Shown here: in pieces, positions 23,409-32,214 of the stretch | How the letters are laid out: each line of letters starts with the position of its first letter | Numbering within the stretch: the first letter of the stretch is position 1 | Assembly: GCF_004116265.1 (NCBI RefSeq) | Contig: NZ_QOUX01000032.1 | Coordinates: 1 to 64,000 of the forward strand | DNA from: Anaerobacillus alkaliphilus | Lineage (GTDB): Bacteria > Bacillota > Bacilli > Bacillales > Anaerobacillaceae | Direction: 5' to 3' | Length of the DNA stretch: 64,000 nucleotides | The notes under the pieces: generated by a model | Told to the model about the DNA's origin: nothing | What the model saw: the letters and a program-made list of their open reading frames with translations, nothing else | Databases searched by the model: none | Program-made: the position numbers and the translations under genes

Positions 23409-26090
23409 TTAGTCTAAAGTAATTGTTCCTAGTGAGGAGGCTAGGCCATTAATAGTTGCATTAATACCGTCGGCAATTGATAACACAAATACTCGGTAAG
23501 TAATGTTACTCGTTATTAGATTACCTCTAACATCGGTGGTAGCAGCATCTAAAGTTACCACATGATTACCTCCAGTTTTATTTACTCTCGTAAAATATTC
23601 TTTAGGTACTAGATTGGCAGCAGCTAAGGTAAAGGTACTTGCCTCAGCCTCTGGGACAACCAATATGGCATAGTAAGCAATGCTAGCTTCATTTGTTGGT
23701 TTCGTAAAACCTATTCTCATATCTCGGCCATTGCCGTTGTTAGCAATATCTGATGCTGTAATGTTAGAAACGCTTCCAGCAAAAGGGTTCGATAAGGTTA
23801 TGTTTAATGAAGGGTTTGATAATGCATTAGAAGATGCTGCATTAGATACACTCATCACATATACCTTGTATTCAATATCCGGCTTTATTAAGTCACCTTG
23901 AACATCTCGTGCGGTTGGACTTAATCGATGCACGATGTTACTACCTGTTTTTGCAACTGGTGTATAATTGCCAGCTGTTACTGCATTCGCTTGAGCTAAA
24001 TTAAATGCTTGGTGCGATTTTACTACCATAATTCGATATTCGGCGATGGAAGCCTCATTTCCTACTCTTACGAACCGAACTTCTAGATCACTACCGTCTG
24101 CAGCGTTAGCTATATCGTGCGCTGTTACACTAATGACTGCTTGAGCACTTGAATTAACTCTTAAAGTAATAGCTGCTGAAGCTCCAGACAATGAGTTGTT
24201 CTTACTGTTACCTCCATTAGAGACAGAGAGAACATAAACACGGTATTCTACCCCTTCACGAATGAGTGCCCCAAATGCATCTCTCGTACTAGCCGTTAGT
24301 GTCCTTGATAGATTAGCTCCGGTTTTTGGAACAACCGTGTAATTAGATGGTGGGACATTATTGGCATCAGTTAATGAAAATCCACCTGCTTGAGCTGATT
24401 TTACAATCATAATCCGATATTCTGATAGAACAGATTCGTCAGTAATTCGATTAAATGTTACCTGTAAATCTCGTCCATCTCCATGGTCACTTATATCGTA
24501 CGCTCGTATGCTTGTTGCTGACGCAGGTCTGAAATTATCCGTTAACGAGATCGTTTGTGAAGGCGACGAAAGCGAGTTTGTAAACCCGTTGGCAGGACCA
24601 CCTACTGATAACACAAATAATCGATAATTTAGATTTGAACGTACCAAATTTCCGTTAACATCTCTAGTCGTTGATGCTAGAGTTACTGTACGATCCTGAC
24701 CCGTTTTTGAAACAGTTGTATAGTTAGAACTGGAAACGCTGTTGGCTTTTTGTAATGTAAAACTATTAACTTCATTGGCGGGAACAACCATCACCCGATA
24801 ATTAGCGACGCGTATTTCTTGACTCGGAATTTTAAAGGTGACTTCAAGATCACGACCATCACCATGGTCAGATATGTCTCTTGCAACAACATTTGTAGCT
24901 CTAATATCGTTAGGCCTGCTGGCTGGCGTTATTTGAGCAGATGGCGCAGATAAAGAACTTCCGAAACCTGTGCTAGCATTACCGATAGCTAGGATGTACA
25001 CACGGTATGTCGTTCCATTTTGGATAACTCGCCCTTTATAGTCTCGAGTACTCGTGAGATTTTGAACGAGATTTGCCCCTGTTTTAAAGATCGTTGTGTA
25101 ATTTCCACTTGTTACTTCTTTTGCTGCAGACAAGTCAAATTGACTTATTTCACTATTAGGGACGACAATGGCACGGTAATACAAGAGATGATTTTCATCT
25201 GCAAGTCTATTAAAGCTTACTTCAAGGTCTCGACCATCCCCGTAGTCATAAACATCTCTAACTGTTACGTTAGTGACTGCTGCTACTCGGTTTGGTAGTG
25301 TGAGTGTGACAGGAGTGCTTTTTGCTAAGTGGTGTTGTGGGCTAGCTCCATTCCCAACCTGTAAAACAAACACTGTATAATTAATATCATTTTCTACGAA
25401 TGCACCATCCGTATCTCGGGTTGACGAAGTTAATACCTGGCGAATGTCCTGACCGGATTTCGTAATTACTGTATAGTTACTTGGCGAAATACTTAACGCA
25501 GTGTTTAAGTTGAAATTTGTTGCTTGGGAGGTTTTCACCACCATGACTCGGTACTCACTTACTGGTGCTTCGTTTTCCGCTCTTTTAAAGCTAACCTCTA
25601 AATCGCGGCCGTCACCAAAGTTTTCCACATCTCTTGCTGCTACTCCAGACATTGGGCTCTGAGCTCTTGTTACTCGAACTTCTCTTTTCGCTGCATCATA
25701 GAAAACGCGGTCACCTAAAGCTTCACTTACAAAACGAACCGGCACTAAAGTTCTACCATTTATAACCTGAGAAGGGACATCCAAGGTCACCTGTTTGTTG
25801 TTAACGATTGCTTGGTTAAATCCTATGTAAAGGATAATTCTCGTATCACCTCTTGTGGCGGTGATCTTCCTTGTGCCTTCCTCATATACGACTTTGGCAT
25901 TAAGTGATTCAAATATAGCCCTTAATGGAACCAACGTTCTACCATTTCTAACGATTGGTGGTTGGTCTGTCTGAATTTCTACTCCGTTAACAAACACCTT
26001 GATGGTGCTACTGTTCGCAAATGCAAGATTAGGAAATCCTGATGAAAAGAGTAAGATAAGTAACAAAGATGTAATGATATTTTTTTTCAC
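23409..26090 (-). CDS. Large secreted protein: stalk domains plus six ~120-residue repeats
   Basis: The 893-residue protein has a signal peptide (about 1-26), a copper-amine-oxidase-N double stalk domain (about 30-145; G-R-T-L-V-P-L-R-A-I-F-E-S-L and G-R-T-L-V-P-V-R-F-V-S-E-A-L) and six repeats of about 115-125 residues. Each repeat has V-x-A-x-D-I/V-x-x-x-G-D-G-R-D-L-E/Q-V-x-F, then Y-R-V/I-M-V-V, N-Y-T-x-x-x-K-T-G, and Y-x-V/L-F-V-L-x-V. They look like fibronectin/Ig-type beta modules. It starts at GTG behind AGGAGG. An adhesin or wall-surface role is inferred. Confidence 0.85.
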   Translation of the reverse strand: MKKNIITSLLLILLFSSGFPNLAFANSSTIKVFVNGVEIQTDQPPIVRNGRTLVPLRAIFESLNAKVVYEEGTRKITATRGDTRIILYIGFNQAIVNNKQVTLDVPSQVINGRTLVPVRFVSEALGDRVFYDAAKREVRVTRAQSPMSGVAARDVENFGDGRDLEVSFKRAENEAPVSEYRVMVVKTSQATNFNLNTALSISPSNYTVITKSGQDIRQVLTSSTRDTDGAFVENDINYTVFVLQVGNGASPQHHLAKSTPVTLTLPNRVAAVTNVTVRDVYDYGDGRDLEVSFNRLADENHLLYYRAIVVPNSEISQFDLSAAKEVTSGNYTTIFKTGANLVQNLTSTRDYKGRVIQNGTTYRVYILAIGNASTGFGSSLSAPSAQITPASRPNDIRATNVVARDISDHGDGRDLEVTFKIPSQEIRVANYRVMVVPANEVNSFTLQKANSVSSSNYTTVSKTGQDRTVTLASTTRDVNGNLVRSNLNYRLFVLSVGGPANGFTNSLSSPSQTISLTDNFRPASATSIRAYDISDHGDGRDLQVTFNRITDESVLSEYRIMIVKSAQAGGFSLTDANNVPPSNYTVVPKTGANLSRTLTASTRDAFGALIREGVEYRVYVLSVSNGGNSKNNSLSGASAAITLRVNSSAQAVISVTAHDIANAADGSDLEVRFVRVGNEASIAEYRIMVVKSHQAFNLAQANAVTAGNYTPVAKTGSNIVHRLSPTARDVQGDLIKPDIEYKVYVMSVSNAASSNALSNPSLNITLSNPFAGSVSNITASDIANNGNGRDMRIGFTKPTNEASIAYYAILVVPEAEASTFTLAAANLVPKEYFTRVNKTGGNHVVTLDAATTDVRGNLITSNITYRVFVLSIADGINATINGLASSLGTITLD

Positions 26091-26236
26091 TGTATTATTT
26101 TCCTCCTACCATTTTTTGCTCTTATATAATATTTCGACAAATGCGCGTAATTGTTAACACTAAAATTTAATTATAGGAGATTTTTAACTAGAGTTACTGC
26201 TTCTAGCAGATAATTAACATATGTTTGAAGTTACAT

Positions 26237-26270
26237 TAAAAAAACCAATGGAATTTTAAGTCCATCGGTT
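26237..26270 (-). terminator. Terminator of the 49-residue protein gene
   Basis: AACCAATGGA pairs with TCCATCGGTT (one G-U), leftward T-run, 11 bases past the stop. Confidence 0.8.
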
Positions 26271-26280
26271 ATGATTTCTA

Positions 26281-26430
26281 TTAAGAGTAATTGATCTCTT
26301 CTATATGTAACAACAATCTCTCTATTTCTTTTACTAAGTCTTTTGACGTTAGTGTATGGTTGCTATCACCTAATTTTTGTATCTCTTTAAGGATTGACAG
26401 CAGTTTCTCTTGACTAATCTGTGCTCCCAT
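26281..26430 (-). CDS. Small 49-residue helical protein
   Basis: Start ATG 26430 (MGAQISQEKLL) has GGGGGG 5 bases upstream; the longer frame to 26478 has no ribosome binding site. The protein is charged and helical with leucine spacing that suggests a coiled coil. Family not recognised. Its own terminator supports a real gene. Confidence 0.65.
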   Translation of the reverse strand: MGAQISQEKLLSILKEIQKLGDSNHTLTSKDLVKEIERLLLHIEEINYS

Positions 26431-26632
26431 TATGACCCCCCTATTAATATATGAATAGTATATTACAAGAATTGGCATTTTTCCAATATATTTTTGCTAG
26501 ATTTTGTCGGTAATGGTAAAAAAGTCTTATATATTTTATGGGATAGTAGACAGGAAATTAGATATATTGGCTTACTATATTTTTATCATCATCAAGTATA
26601 ATAAAAAATAAAGGTTCATATTACATAATTAC

Positions 26633-26720
26633 GTACGAAAGGGCAACCTCATTGAAAGATGTTGGTACGCAAAACTATAGGGGCTAAGTCATTCGTTGAT
26701 ATGCCAGCCAGATACCGAAA
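26633..26720 (+). promoter_or_regulatory. Cyclic di-GMP-I (GEMM-I) riboswitch
   Basis: GGGCAACC, a small hairpin CATTGAAAGATG, the conserved TACGCAAAACTATAGGGGCTA, a second variable hairpin and the closing ATGCCAGCCAGATACC follow the GEMM-I order. It ends 45 bases before a 46-residue gene with a strong ribosome binding site and accounts for the 330-base gap upstream of that gene. Confidence 0.9.
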
Positions 26721-26764
26721 TTTCTACCTTCGACGTGTTAATTTAAATTAAGGAGGAGTTTGTA

Positions 26765-26905
26765 ATGATGAATTTTTTAGCCAAAAGATGGCACAAGTGT
26801 TTAATGAATTATAATTATATTCTTTATAAGGATTGCCTTAATCCTGAAATGAAAGAGCGTTTTTTTGAAAGGGCTTTTTTTCACAAGGAGAAGTCAAGTT
26901 ATTAA
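26765..26905 (+). CDS. 46-residue small protein controlled by a c-di-GMP riboswitch
   Basis: ATGATG follows AAGGAGGAG. The peptide has an amphipathic N-terminus and the motif N-Y-N-Y-I-L-Y-K-D-C-L-N-P-E-M-K. A paralog with the same motif (N-Y-N-Y-T-L-Y-H-D-C-L-D-P-L-M-K) is at 38863-39015. No family name is known to me. Riboswitch in front and terminator behind make it a complete single-gene unit. Confidence 0.8.
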   Translation: MMNFLAKRWHKCLMNYNYILYKDCLNPEMKERFFERAFFHKEKSSY

Positions 26906-26906
26906 T

Positions 26907-26952
26907 ACAGAAAAAGACTGTCGCTTCAGAAACTAGCGACAGTCTTTTTCTG
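26907..26952 (+). terminator. Terminator of the 46-residue gene
   Basis: AGAAAAAGACTGTCGC pairs perfectly with GCGACAGTCTTTTTCT. Confidence 0.9.
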
Positions 26953-27065
26953 TATTTTAGATCGAATTTTCTGGCATTTAAATTCCCAGTTAATAATCGC
27001 AACCAACATTTAACAGTTGATAAGTCATCTAGTATATATAAAAATATAGTAAGGAGGTGTTTTTG

Positions 27066-27977
27066 GTGGGTAAATTTGTAACTTTTGGGTCATTATTGTT
27101 GTTCATAATGATAGGTTTTCAAACACAAACGGCATCAGCAAACACAATTCAAGTATTTGTAGATGGTAAGAAAATTCATTTTTCAGATATGATGCCAATC
27201 ATTGAAAATGGTAGAGTGTTAGTTCCCCTACGTGCGGTTCAGGAAGGATTTGGTTCAAATATTAACTGGGACCAACAAACGAGAATGATTACTAGTGTTA
27301 AAGATAAAGGATCTCAACAAACTAAGTTGATCTATCAAATTGATTCTCCATATGTGCTTCAACATTATCAAAATGGAAATCAGCAACAGCAGATGGTTGA
27401 AAAAATTGATGTGCCAGCAAAACTAGTACAAAACAGGACGATGGTCCCACTTCGTTCAACAACAGAGTCAATGGGTTACTCCGTTCAATGGTCTCAAAAG
27501 GATTGGACTGTAACCATAAAATCAAATCCTTCAATAAAACCTATAGCAGGCGATTTGCAGTATCCAGTTTCTGGTGAGTCTGAAAAATTAGTAGAGATGG
27601 AGTTTGATATTTTCTTCTTAACGAATGCAGAAAGAGTAAAACATGGAGTTAAGCCTCTAATCCTAGATTTAGAAGTAAATCAAGTAGCTAGGAAAAAATC
27701 ACAGGATATGCATGATCAACGTTATTTTGCCCATCGTTCACCTGTATATGGTTCACCATTTGATATGTTAACTCATTTTGGTATTACTTATCGAAGTGCT
27801 GGAGAAAACATCGCAGCTGGATATCAAAGTGCCCAAGCTGTTGTCACAGGCTGGATGAACAGTGAAGGTCATCGGAAGAACATTCTTAACTCCCGATTTG
27901 AGCGAATTGGAGTCGGTTATTATTATGGTGCTAACGAATACCGATCATACTATACACAGATGTTTTTAACGAAATAA
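27066..27977 (+). CDS. Secreted CAP/SCP-domain protein with stalk domain
   Basis: The 303-residue protein starts at GTG 27066, 8 bases after AAGGAGG. A signal peptide (about 1-25) precedes a copper-amine-oxidase-N stalk domain (about 27-155; G-R-V-L-V-P-L-R-A-V and N-R-T-M-V-P-L-R-S-T) and a YkwD-type CAP domain (about 180-300; N-A-E-R, A-x-x-K-S-Q-D-M, F-A-H, G-E-N-I-A-A-G, W-M-N-S-x-G-H-R-K-N-I-L). Such proteins are common in spore formers; activity is unknown. Confidence 0.9.
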   Translation: MGKFVTFGSLLLFIMIGFQTQTASANTIQVFVDGKKIHFSDMMPIIENGRVLVPLRAVQEGFGSNINWDQQTRMITSVKDKGSQQTKLIYQIDSPYVLQHYQNGNQQQQMVEKIDVPAKLVQNRTMVPLRSTTESMGYSVQWSQKDWTVTIKSNPSIKPIAGDLQYPVSGESEKLVEMEFDIFFLTNAERVKHGVKPLILDLEVNQVARKKSQDMHDQRYFAHRSPVYGSPFDMLTHFGITYRSAGENIAAGYQSAQAVVTGWMNSEGHRKNILNSRFERIGVGYYYGANEYRSYYTQMFLTK

Positions 27978-27985
27978 GTAATGGA

Positions 27986-28010
27986 AAACGGTCCTTTTGG
28001 GACCGTTTTT
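27986..28010 (+). terminator. Terminator of the CAP-domain gene
   Basis: AACGGTCC/GGGACCGTT with five T. Confidence 0.9.
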
Positions 28011-28033
28011 AAGTGAAATCACTCGAAAATATG

Positions 28034-28155
28034 GTTTACAGTCTAAACTCGGTGATTTATAGTCAGAAAATCAAATTTACAGTCCAAACAGACTATTTTA
28101 CAGTCCAAATCAAATGTTTTATGAGCGAAGAAGCAAATTATACTTGGGTAGGTAT
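28034..28155 (+). repeat. Phased repeat array 8
   Basis: Units TTTACAGTCTAAA, TTTATAGTCAGAA, TTTACAGTCCAAA (twice) and TTTATGAGCGAAG, about 21 bases apart, end in TATACTTGGGTAGGTAT. It lies between the CAP-gene terminator and the doxX promoter region. Confidence 0.85.
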
Positions 28156-28277
28156 TCTCGCGGAAAGGGATATTTGACAGGTCTAATCAACCTTAATCTA
28201 TTGAGAGATGACAATTTTACGGAATTAAAAGTGAGCTGATATCATTAATTCGGGCTTAGTCAAAACCACTTCACACT

Positions 28278-28295
28278 TTGTTCACTGTTTCACAA
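28278..28295 (+). promoter_or_regulatory. Rex/Fnr-like inverted repeat upstream of doxX copy 1
   Basis: TTGTTCACTGTTTCACAA resembles the Rex operator TTGTGAANNNNTTCACAA. The same site precedes the other two doxX copies. It lies about 65 bases before the putative start point set by TATACT at 28340-28345, which has no good -35. Confidence 0.6.
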
Positions 28296-28354
28296 TACAA
28301 TGTTCACATGTGGGACGGTCGCGACGACCTTGAGCATTATATACTATGAGTGAA

Positions 28355-28421
28355 GATAGTTAGTGATCACAAACACACTGATCGAAACAAGAAACACGCA
28401 CCATCTCGATCGCTCACTATC
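28355..28421 (+). promoter_or_regulatory. Conserved 5'-leader stem-loop of doxX copy 1
   Basis: GATAGTTAGTGATC pairs with GATCGCTCACTATC (one mismatch and one G-U). The same hairpin precedes doxX copies 2 and 3 with a diverged loop. It ends about 30 bases before the start codon, next to GAGGAG. Confidence 0.75.
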
Positions 28422-28452
28422 TCAAATCAAAACGATGAGGAGATGATCGATT

Positions 28453-28962
28453 ATGGTCATGAATTTTTTAAGAAACAATAAAGTAGCAGCAGGGATTTTA
28501 ACTTTCTTACGTGTATACCTTGGATGGAAATGGTTAACTGGGGGCTGGGGCAAAATTACTGGCGAACCGTTCAGTGCAGCAGGTTATTTAAATAACGCAG
28601 TGGCAAATCCAGTTGTCAGTCACGGCGAAGTAGTTTACCCAAATTACGTAGCATTCTTAGAAAAGTTTGCTATTCCGGGTGCAGATGTCTTTAGCTTTAT
28701 GGTTGCCTGGGGTGAGTTATTAGTAGGACTTGGATTAATTCTTGGAGTATTAACAACTTATGCAGCATTTTTCGGCGTAGTGATGAATTTTAGCTTCATG
28801 TTCGCAGGAACTATTTCAACTAATCCTTGGATGATTTTAATTGCCTTCTTCATTCTAGCTGCTGGTTACAATGCAGGTCGCATCGGTGGAGATCGTTGGG
28901 TAATGCCTTATCTAAAAGGTTTGATTTTCAAAAATAATACTCCTAATAAGATAGCAGCGTAA
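28453..28962 (+). CDS. DoxX family membrane protein, copy 1
   Basis: The 169-residue protein has four membrane helices and the family features R-V-Y-L-G-W-K-W-L-T-G-G-W-G-K and W-G-E-L-L-V-G-L-G-L. DoxX proteins are small quinone-linked or redox-related membrane proteins; the exact reaction here is unknown. It is nearly identical to the copies at 34433 and 37563. A Rex/Fnr-like site upstream suggests control by oxygen or NADH state. Confidence 0.9.
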   Translation: MVMNFLRNNKVAAGILTFLRVYLGWKWLTGGWGKITGEPFSAAGYLNNAVANPVVSHGEVVYPNYVAFLEKFAIPGADVFSFMVAWGELLVGLGLILGVLTTYAAFFGVVMNFSFMFAGTISTNPWMILIAFFILAAGYNAGRIGGDRWVMPYLKGLIFKNNTPNKIAA

Positions 28963-28977
28963 TGTCGTTGCTTTGAG

Positions 28978-29006
28978 GGCACGAGTCGATTTAGTGAACT
29001 CGTGCC
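28978..29006 (+). terminator. Terminator of doxX copy 1
   Basis: GGCACGAGT / ACTCGTGCC then TTT. Confidence 0.85.
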
Positions 29007-29052
29007 TTTCGTGTAAGTTGCTCCTATAAAAATTGAGTTTGGAGGAGAGGTT

Positions 29053-29625
29053 ATGGTTGAAAATCAAACTACAGAAGACAAAATCCTATCAGCAGCGATT
29101 GATCTAATGGAACAAAAGGGCTATAAGGCAGTAACGATTAAGGAAATTGCTCAAGTAGCCGGTTTTAGTGAAATGACTTTATTTCGAAGATTTGGCTCGA
29201 AAAAAGCGATTTTAGATGCTGCGGTTGAGAAGTACTCGTACAATTATTGTATGAAACAGATTTTTGAGGAACAGATCACTTACGATATTGAACATGACTT
29301 AGCATTGATTGCTAGAACCTATCAAAAATATATGAACCGAAACAGAAAGATTGTGATGCTTGCATTTCAAGAGCGACATTTCCACCCGGAAATTGGTCAG
29401 AAAACTGCTGAAAATCCAAGACAATTAAAAGAGTATTTGCTGCGGTATTTAACAGAAATGAAGGAGCGGGGAAAAATAAATGGTACGAACCTAGAAGCTA
29501 CGGCGATGACATTTCTCTGGATGAACCTTGGCTTTTTCATGGCACAATTTGTAGCGGGCAATGAAGTCTCGCCTGTTGGATTAGATGAGTTTATTGAAAG
29601 TAGTGTAAAACTATTTGTATCATAG
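29053..29625 (+). CDS. TetR/AcrR family transcriptional regulator
   Basis: The 190-residue protein has an N-terminal TetR helix-turn-helix (about 10-56; G-Y-K-A-V-T-I-K-E-I-A-Q-V-A-G-F-S-E-M-T) and a helical ligand domain. Ribosome binding site GGAGGAGAGG. It follows doxX copy 1 and its terminator, so its target could be this doxX or an unlinked gene. Ligand unknown. Confidence 0.9.
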   Translation: MVENQTTEDKILSAAIDLMEQKGYKAVTIKEIAQVAGFSEMTLFRRFGSKKAILDAAVEKYSYNYCMKQIFEEQITYDIEHDLALIARTYQKYMNRNRKIVMLAFQERHFHPEIGQKTAENPRQLKEYLLRYLTEMKERGKINGTNLEATAMTFLWMNLGFFMAQFVAGNEVSPVGLDEFIESSVKLFVS

Positions 29626-29628
29626 AAG

Positions 29629-29672
29629 AAGGTGCAAGATTTGCAGGTGAACTGCAGGGTCTTGCACCTTTT
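29629..29672 (+). terminator. Terminator of the tetR gene
   Basis: AAGGTGCAAGA / TCTTGCACCTT with a 20-base loop holding a second small stem (TGCAG...CTGCA), then TTT. Confidence 0.9.
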
Positions 29673-29785
29673 ACTATATTTAGGAAATGAAAAATAAGTC
29701 GATCTATGAGACAATTAGTAAATTAACCGTCTGAAAATAGGAGTTAGTATCGTATAGATAGGTGTTTTAGAGGTAGGTGTGAATT

Positions 29786-30847
29786 TTGTATTGTCATAAA
29801 TGTGGAGCAAGTATACATAAAGAAAGTCGGTACTGTTCGAACTGTGGAGTTAAACTGGGTGGGAATCGCGTGTCAAAACGATTTTGGCTCGTGCCAACTA
29901 TGACCCTTTTTACTGCTATTGTGGTACTTGGAAGTTTCTTTTTCTATGAGTCGACGGTTAATAGTGAAGTTGAGCAGTTGGTTAGGGAAGGGGAAGCTCT
30001 GGCACTTGAAGGAGAGCTCGAGCAAGCAAAAGCAACATTTGAAGAAGTGCTCGTGAAGCGACCTAATCATACTGCAGCGGCTTTTAACTTAGAAGTTGTT
30101 GAACGCGGTTTAGAGTATATGGCTCTGTTAAACGGAGAGGATCTTGATAAATTAGAGTATGAATTAGCACAGGAAGAAGGCCCTTTTTTTGAAATGATCA
30201 AAGAGCAATACCGGCTAGTCGTTGCAACACTATCCATTCAATCCGAAGCGCAAACGATGGAGGATTTGGTTGAGTTATATGAGAAGACCTGGGAGTCAAG
30301 TAACGAAGAAACGATTCAACTTGTCGAGGTTATTAAAGAGAAGATTGTTGATCTAGCTATCGTTCAGGGGCTTGGGTTTTTAGAGAAAAATCAGTTTACG
30401 GAAGCTGAAGTGGAATTTAATTTAGGGTTGACCTATGATCCAAAAAACTCAGAGCTATTAAACTATTTGGAAAAAGTGAAGACGGCACGGATTGATTTTG
30501 AAGAAGAAGAGCAAAACCGTATAGAGAGGGCAATGTCTCGAGCGGCAGAAGAAGACAATTTTAACTGGACAGAAGCAGGTAAGCCGTTAGGAATTTATTT
30601 TTCCTATGATGAAGAGAAGTTAGTTGTTTCGGGAGAAGTTAAAAATGTGGGGACGCGGCCGATAAGCGAGATTGACATTCACTATAAAGTTCTCGGCGAA
30701 GACGGTAGGGAGCTGACCATGAGTTTCACGAACGTCACGCCCTTTGTACTTATGCCTAATGAGAGGGGTAGGTTTGAGGAGACTCTAGTAATCTCTGAAA
30801 TGGTCGGGGCTGTTGAAATTGTTGATTGTTTTTGGACGGTGGAATAG
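29786..30847 (+). CDS. Zinc-ribbon membrane protein with TPR-like and FxLYD-like domains
   Basis: The 353-residue protein begins at TTG with a Cys4 ribbon (C-H-K-C...C-S-N-C), then a membrane helix (about 34-54), helical TPR-like repeats (A-K-A-T-F-E-E-V-L...P-N-H-T-A-A-A-F-N) and a C-terminal beta domain (L-V-V-S-G-E-V-K-N-V-G) like FxLYD. It lies 12 bases before the HtrA-like gene, so the two are probably cotranscribed. Function unknown. Confidence 0.8.
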   Translation: MYCHKCGASIHKESRYCSNCGVKLGGNRVSKRFWLVPTMTLFTAIVVLGSFFFYESTVNSEVEQLVREGEALALEGELEQAKATFEEVLVKRPNHTAAAFNLEVVERGLEYMALLNGEDLDKLEYELAQEEGPFFEMIKEQYRLVVATLSIQSEAQTMEDLVELYEKTWESSNEETIQLVEVIKEKIVDLAIVQGLGFLEKNQFTEAEVEFNLGLTYDPKNSELLNYLEKVKTARIDFEEEEQNRIERAMSRAAEEDNFNWTEAGKPLGIYFSYDEEKLVVSGEVKNVGTRPISEIDIHYKVLGEDGRELTMSFTNVTPFVLMPNERGRFEETLVISEMVGAVEIVDCFWTVE

Positions 30848-30859
30848 GGAGGCGTACGT

Positions 30860-31972
30860 ATGAATAAGCACTGGAGTATAGTACTGACGTTGCTGATTGT
30901 AGTTGGTGCTGCGATCACGTGTTGGTATCTCGACAAGAATTTTAGCATCTACTCAGGTGATGGGTTATCAACGCTAGCACCAGTGAAAGAAAAAGAAGCA
31001 GTTGAAGTAGCTGGAGAAATGATTACTGAGAATAGCGTTGATATAAAAGAAATCATCAGGCTAAACCAGCCAAAGGTTGTTCAAATTGAACGAGAAGATG
31101 GCGAGTTAGGCTCGGGCTTTTTGTACAATGACAAAGGTGACATTATTACCAATGCCCATATCGTCAAGGGCGCAACGCAAGTACTCGTGCGGATGCCAGA
31201 TACGCAAACGTATTATGGAACAGTCATTGGTGTTGGCGAGGTTATTGATGTTGCGGTTGTTCGTGTTCCGGAGCTTGAGGGCACAGAGCCGATGAGTGTC
31301 GCTTTTGACTTTGAAGCTGAAGTAGGCGATGGCGTCATTGCTATGGGGAGTCCTCGTGGCTTTCAAAATACCGTAACAACAGGGATTGTAAGTGCAAAAA
31401 ATCGCGATTTTGCTTTGCCTCCTTATCAATTTGATAAAGCGTATCAGATATCTGCACCAATTGCTCCAGGGAGTAGCGGTGGGCCGTTAATATTGGCAAC
31501 GACCGGCCAAGTTATCGGTATTAATTCGGCAGCTTATCAGGGGGAAGTGATTGGTTTTTCAATTCCTATAAAAAATGTCTGGTCGTTGGTGAACGCTTGG
31601 TCAGAAGGGGAACATGTTGAGGAGCCAAGAAGCTACTACCGAATGCGACTGAGTGAGGAGGAAGCTAGCTATCTAGTTCGTTATTATTACGAAAGTATTT
31701 CTAATTTTGATTATGTGACTGCGTACTCTCTGTTAGGAAGTGATTGGCAGACTAGTGTAGTGTATGAGGAGTTTCGGGCTAGTTATCAAAGCTTGTACAC
31801 TGCTGAAGTTCTAGACCTTGAAGTGAAGCTTGAGGATGATGTCGCTATTGTCCTAGCTGAGATTGAAGCTGTAGAACTGACGGTCGATGGTGAGTTTGTT
31901 GGTCGTAGCTACCAGGTCGCTTTTCGGGTTGGAATTGAGAATGATCGGATGAAGGTATTGGAGAAGGAGTAA
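30860..31972 (+). CDS. Membrane-anchored trypsin-like serine protease (HtrA-like, no PDZ)
   Basis: The 370-residue protein has an N-terminal membrane helix (about 5-25), a linker and an S1C protease domain with the triad in T-N-A-H-I-V (about 97), D-V-A-V-V (about 129) and G-S-S-G-G-P-L (about 204). Instead of a PDZ domain it has a C-terminal alpha/beta domain (about 260-370) resembling NTF2-like folds. Likely a membrane-tethered quality-control protease. It pairs with the zinc-ribbon protein upstream. Confidence 0.85.
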   Translation: MNKHWSIVLTLLIVVGAAITCWYLDKNFSIYSGDGLSTLAPVKEKEAVEVAGEMITENSVDIKEIIRLNQPKVVQIEREDGELGSGFLYNDKGDIITNAHIVKGATQVLVRMPDTQTYYGTVIGVGEVIDVAVVRVPELEGTEPMSVAFDFEAEVGDGVIAMGSPRGFQNTVTTGIVSAKNRDFALPPYQFDKAYQISAPIAPGSSGGPLILATTGQVIGINSAAYQGEVIGFSIPIKNVWSLVNAWSEGEHVEEPRSYYRMRLSEEEASYLVRYYYESISNFDYVTAYSLLGSDWQTSVVYEEFRASYQSLYTAEVLDLEVKLEDDVAIVLAEIEAVELTVDGEFVGRSYQVAFRVGIENDRMKVLEKE

Positions 31973-31998
31973 CCGCCGAGAGGGGCGGTTATTTTTTT
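31971..31998 (+). terminator. Terminator of the HtrA-like gene
   Basis: AACCGCC / GGCGGTT followed by seven T; it overlaps the TAA stop. Confidence 0.9.
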
Positions 31999-32045
31999 GC
32001 GGTGGTGTACCGGGGGGCGAGTCAATTTAGGGAGGGCGGAATTGC

Positions 32046-32160
32046 GTTTGGACTGTAAGTTGCTCAGTTTGGCTCATAAAGTTCTTAGTTTGGACTGTAA
32101 ATGAGGCAGTTTGGACTGTAATGGGGTCAATTTCGACTGTAAATCGAATTTGTTCATAAA
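32046..32160 (-). repeat. Phased repeat array 9, reverse orientation
   Basis: Read on the minus strand: TTTATGAAC, TTTACAGTCGAAA, TTACAGTCCAAA (three times) and TTTATGAGCCAAA, at about 20-base spacing. It is the only array in this orientation. A GTGTACCGG about 35 bases beyond may be a degenerate end unit. Confidence 0.8.
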
Positions 32161-32214
32161 AAATACAAGAGGATTTTCCATGTGAGAAGAGAATTCTATC
32201 CCCGAGGTGATAAA

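Noticed and set aside
28278-28310. A simple housekeeping promoter for doxX
   Set aside because: TATACT is present but no -35 at 16-18 bases is close to consensus in any of the three copies.
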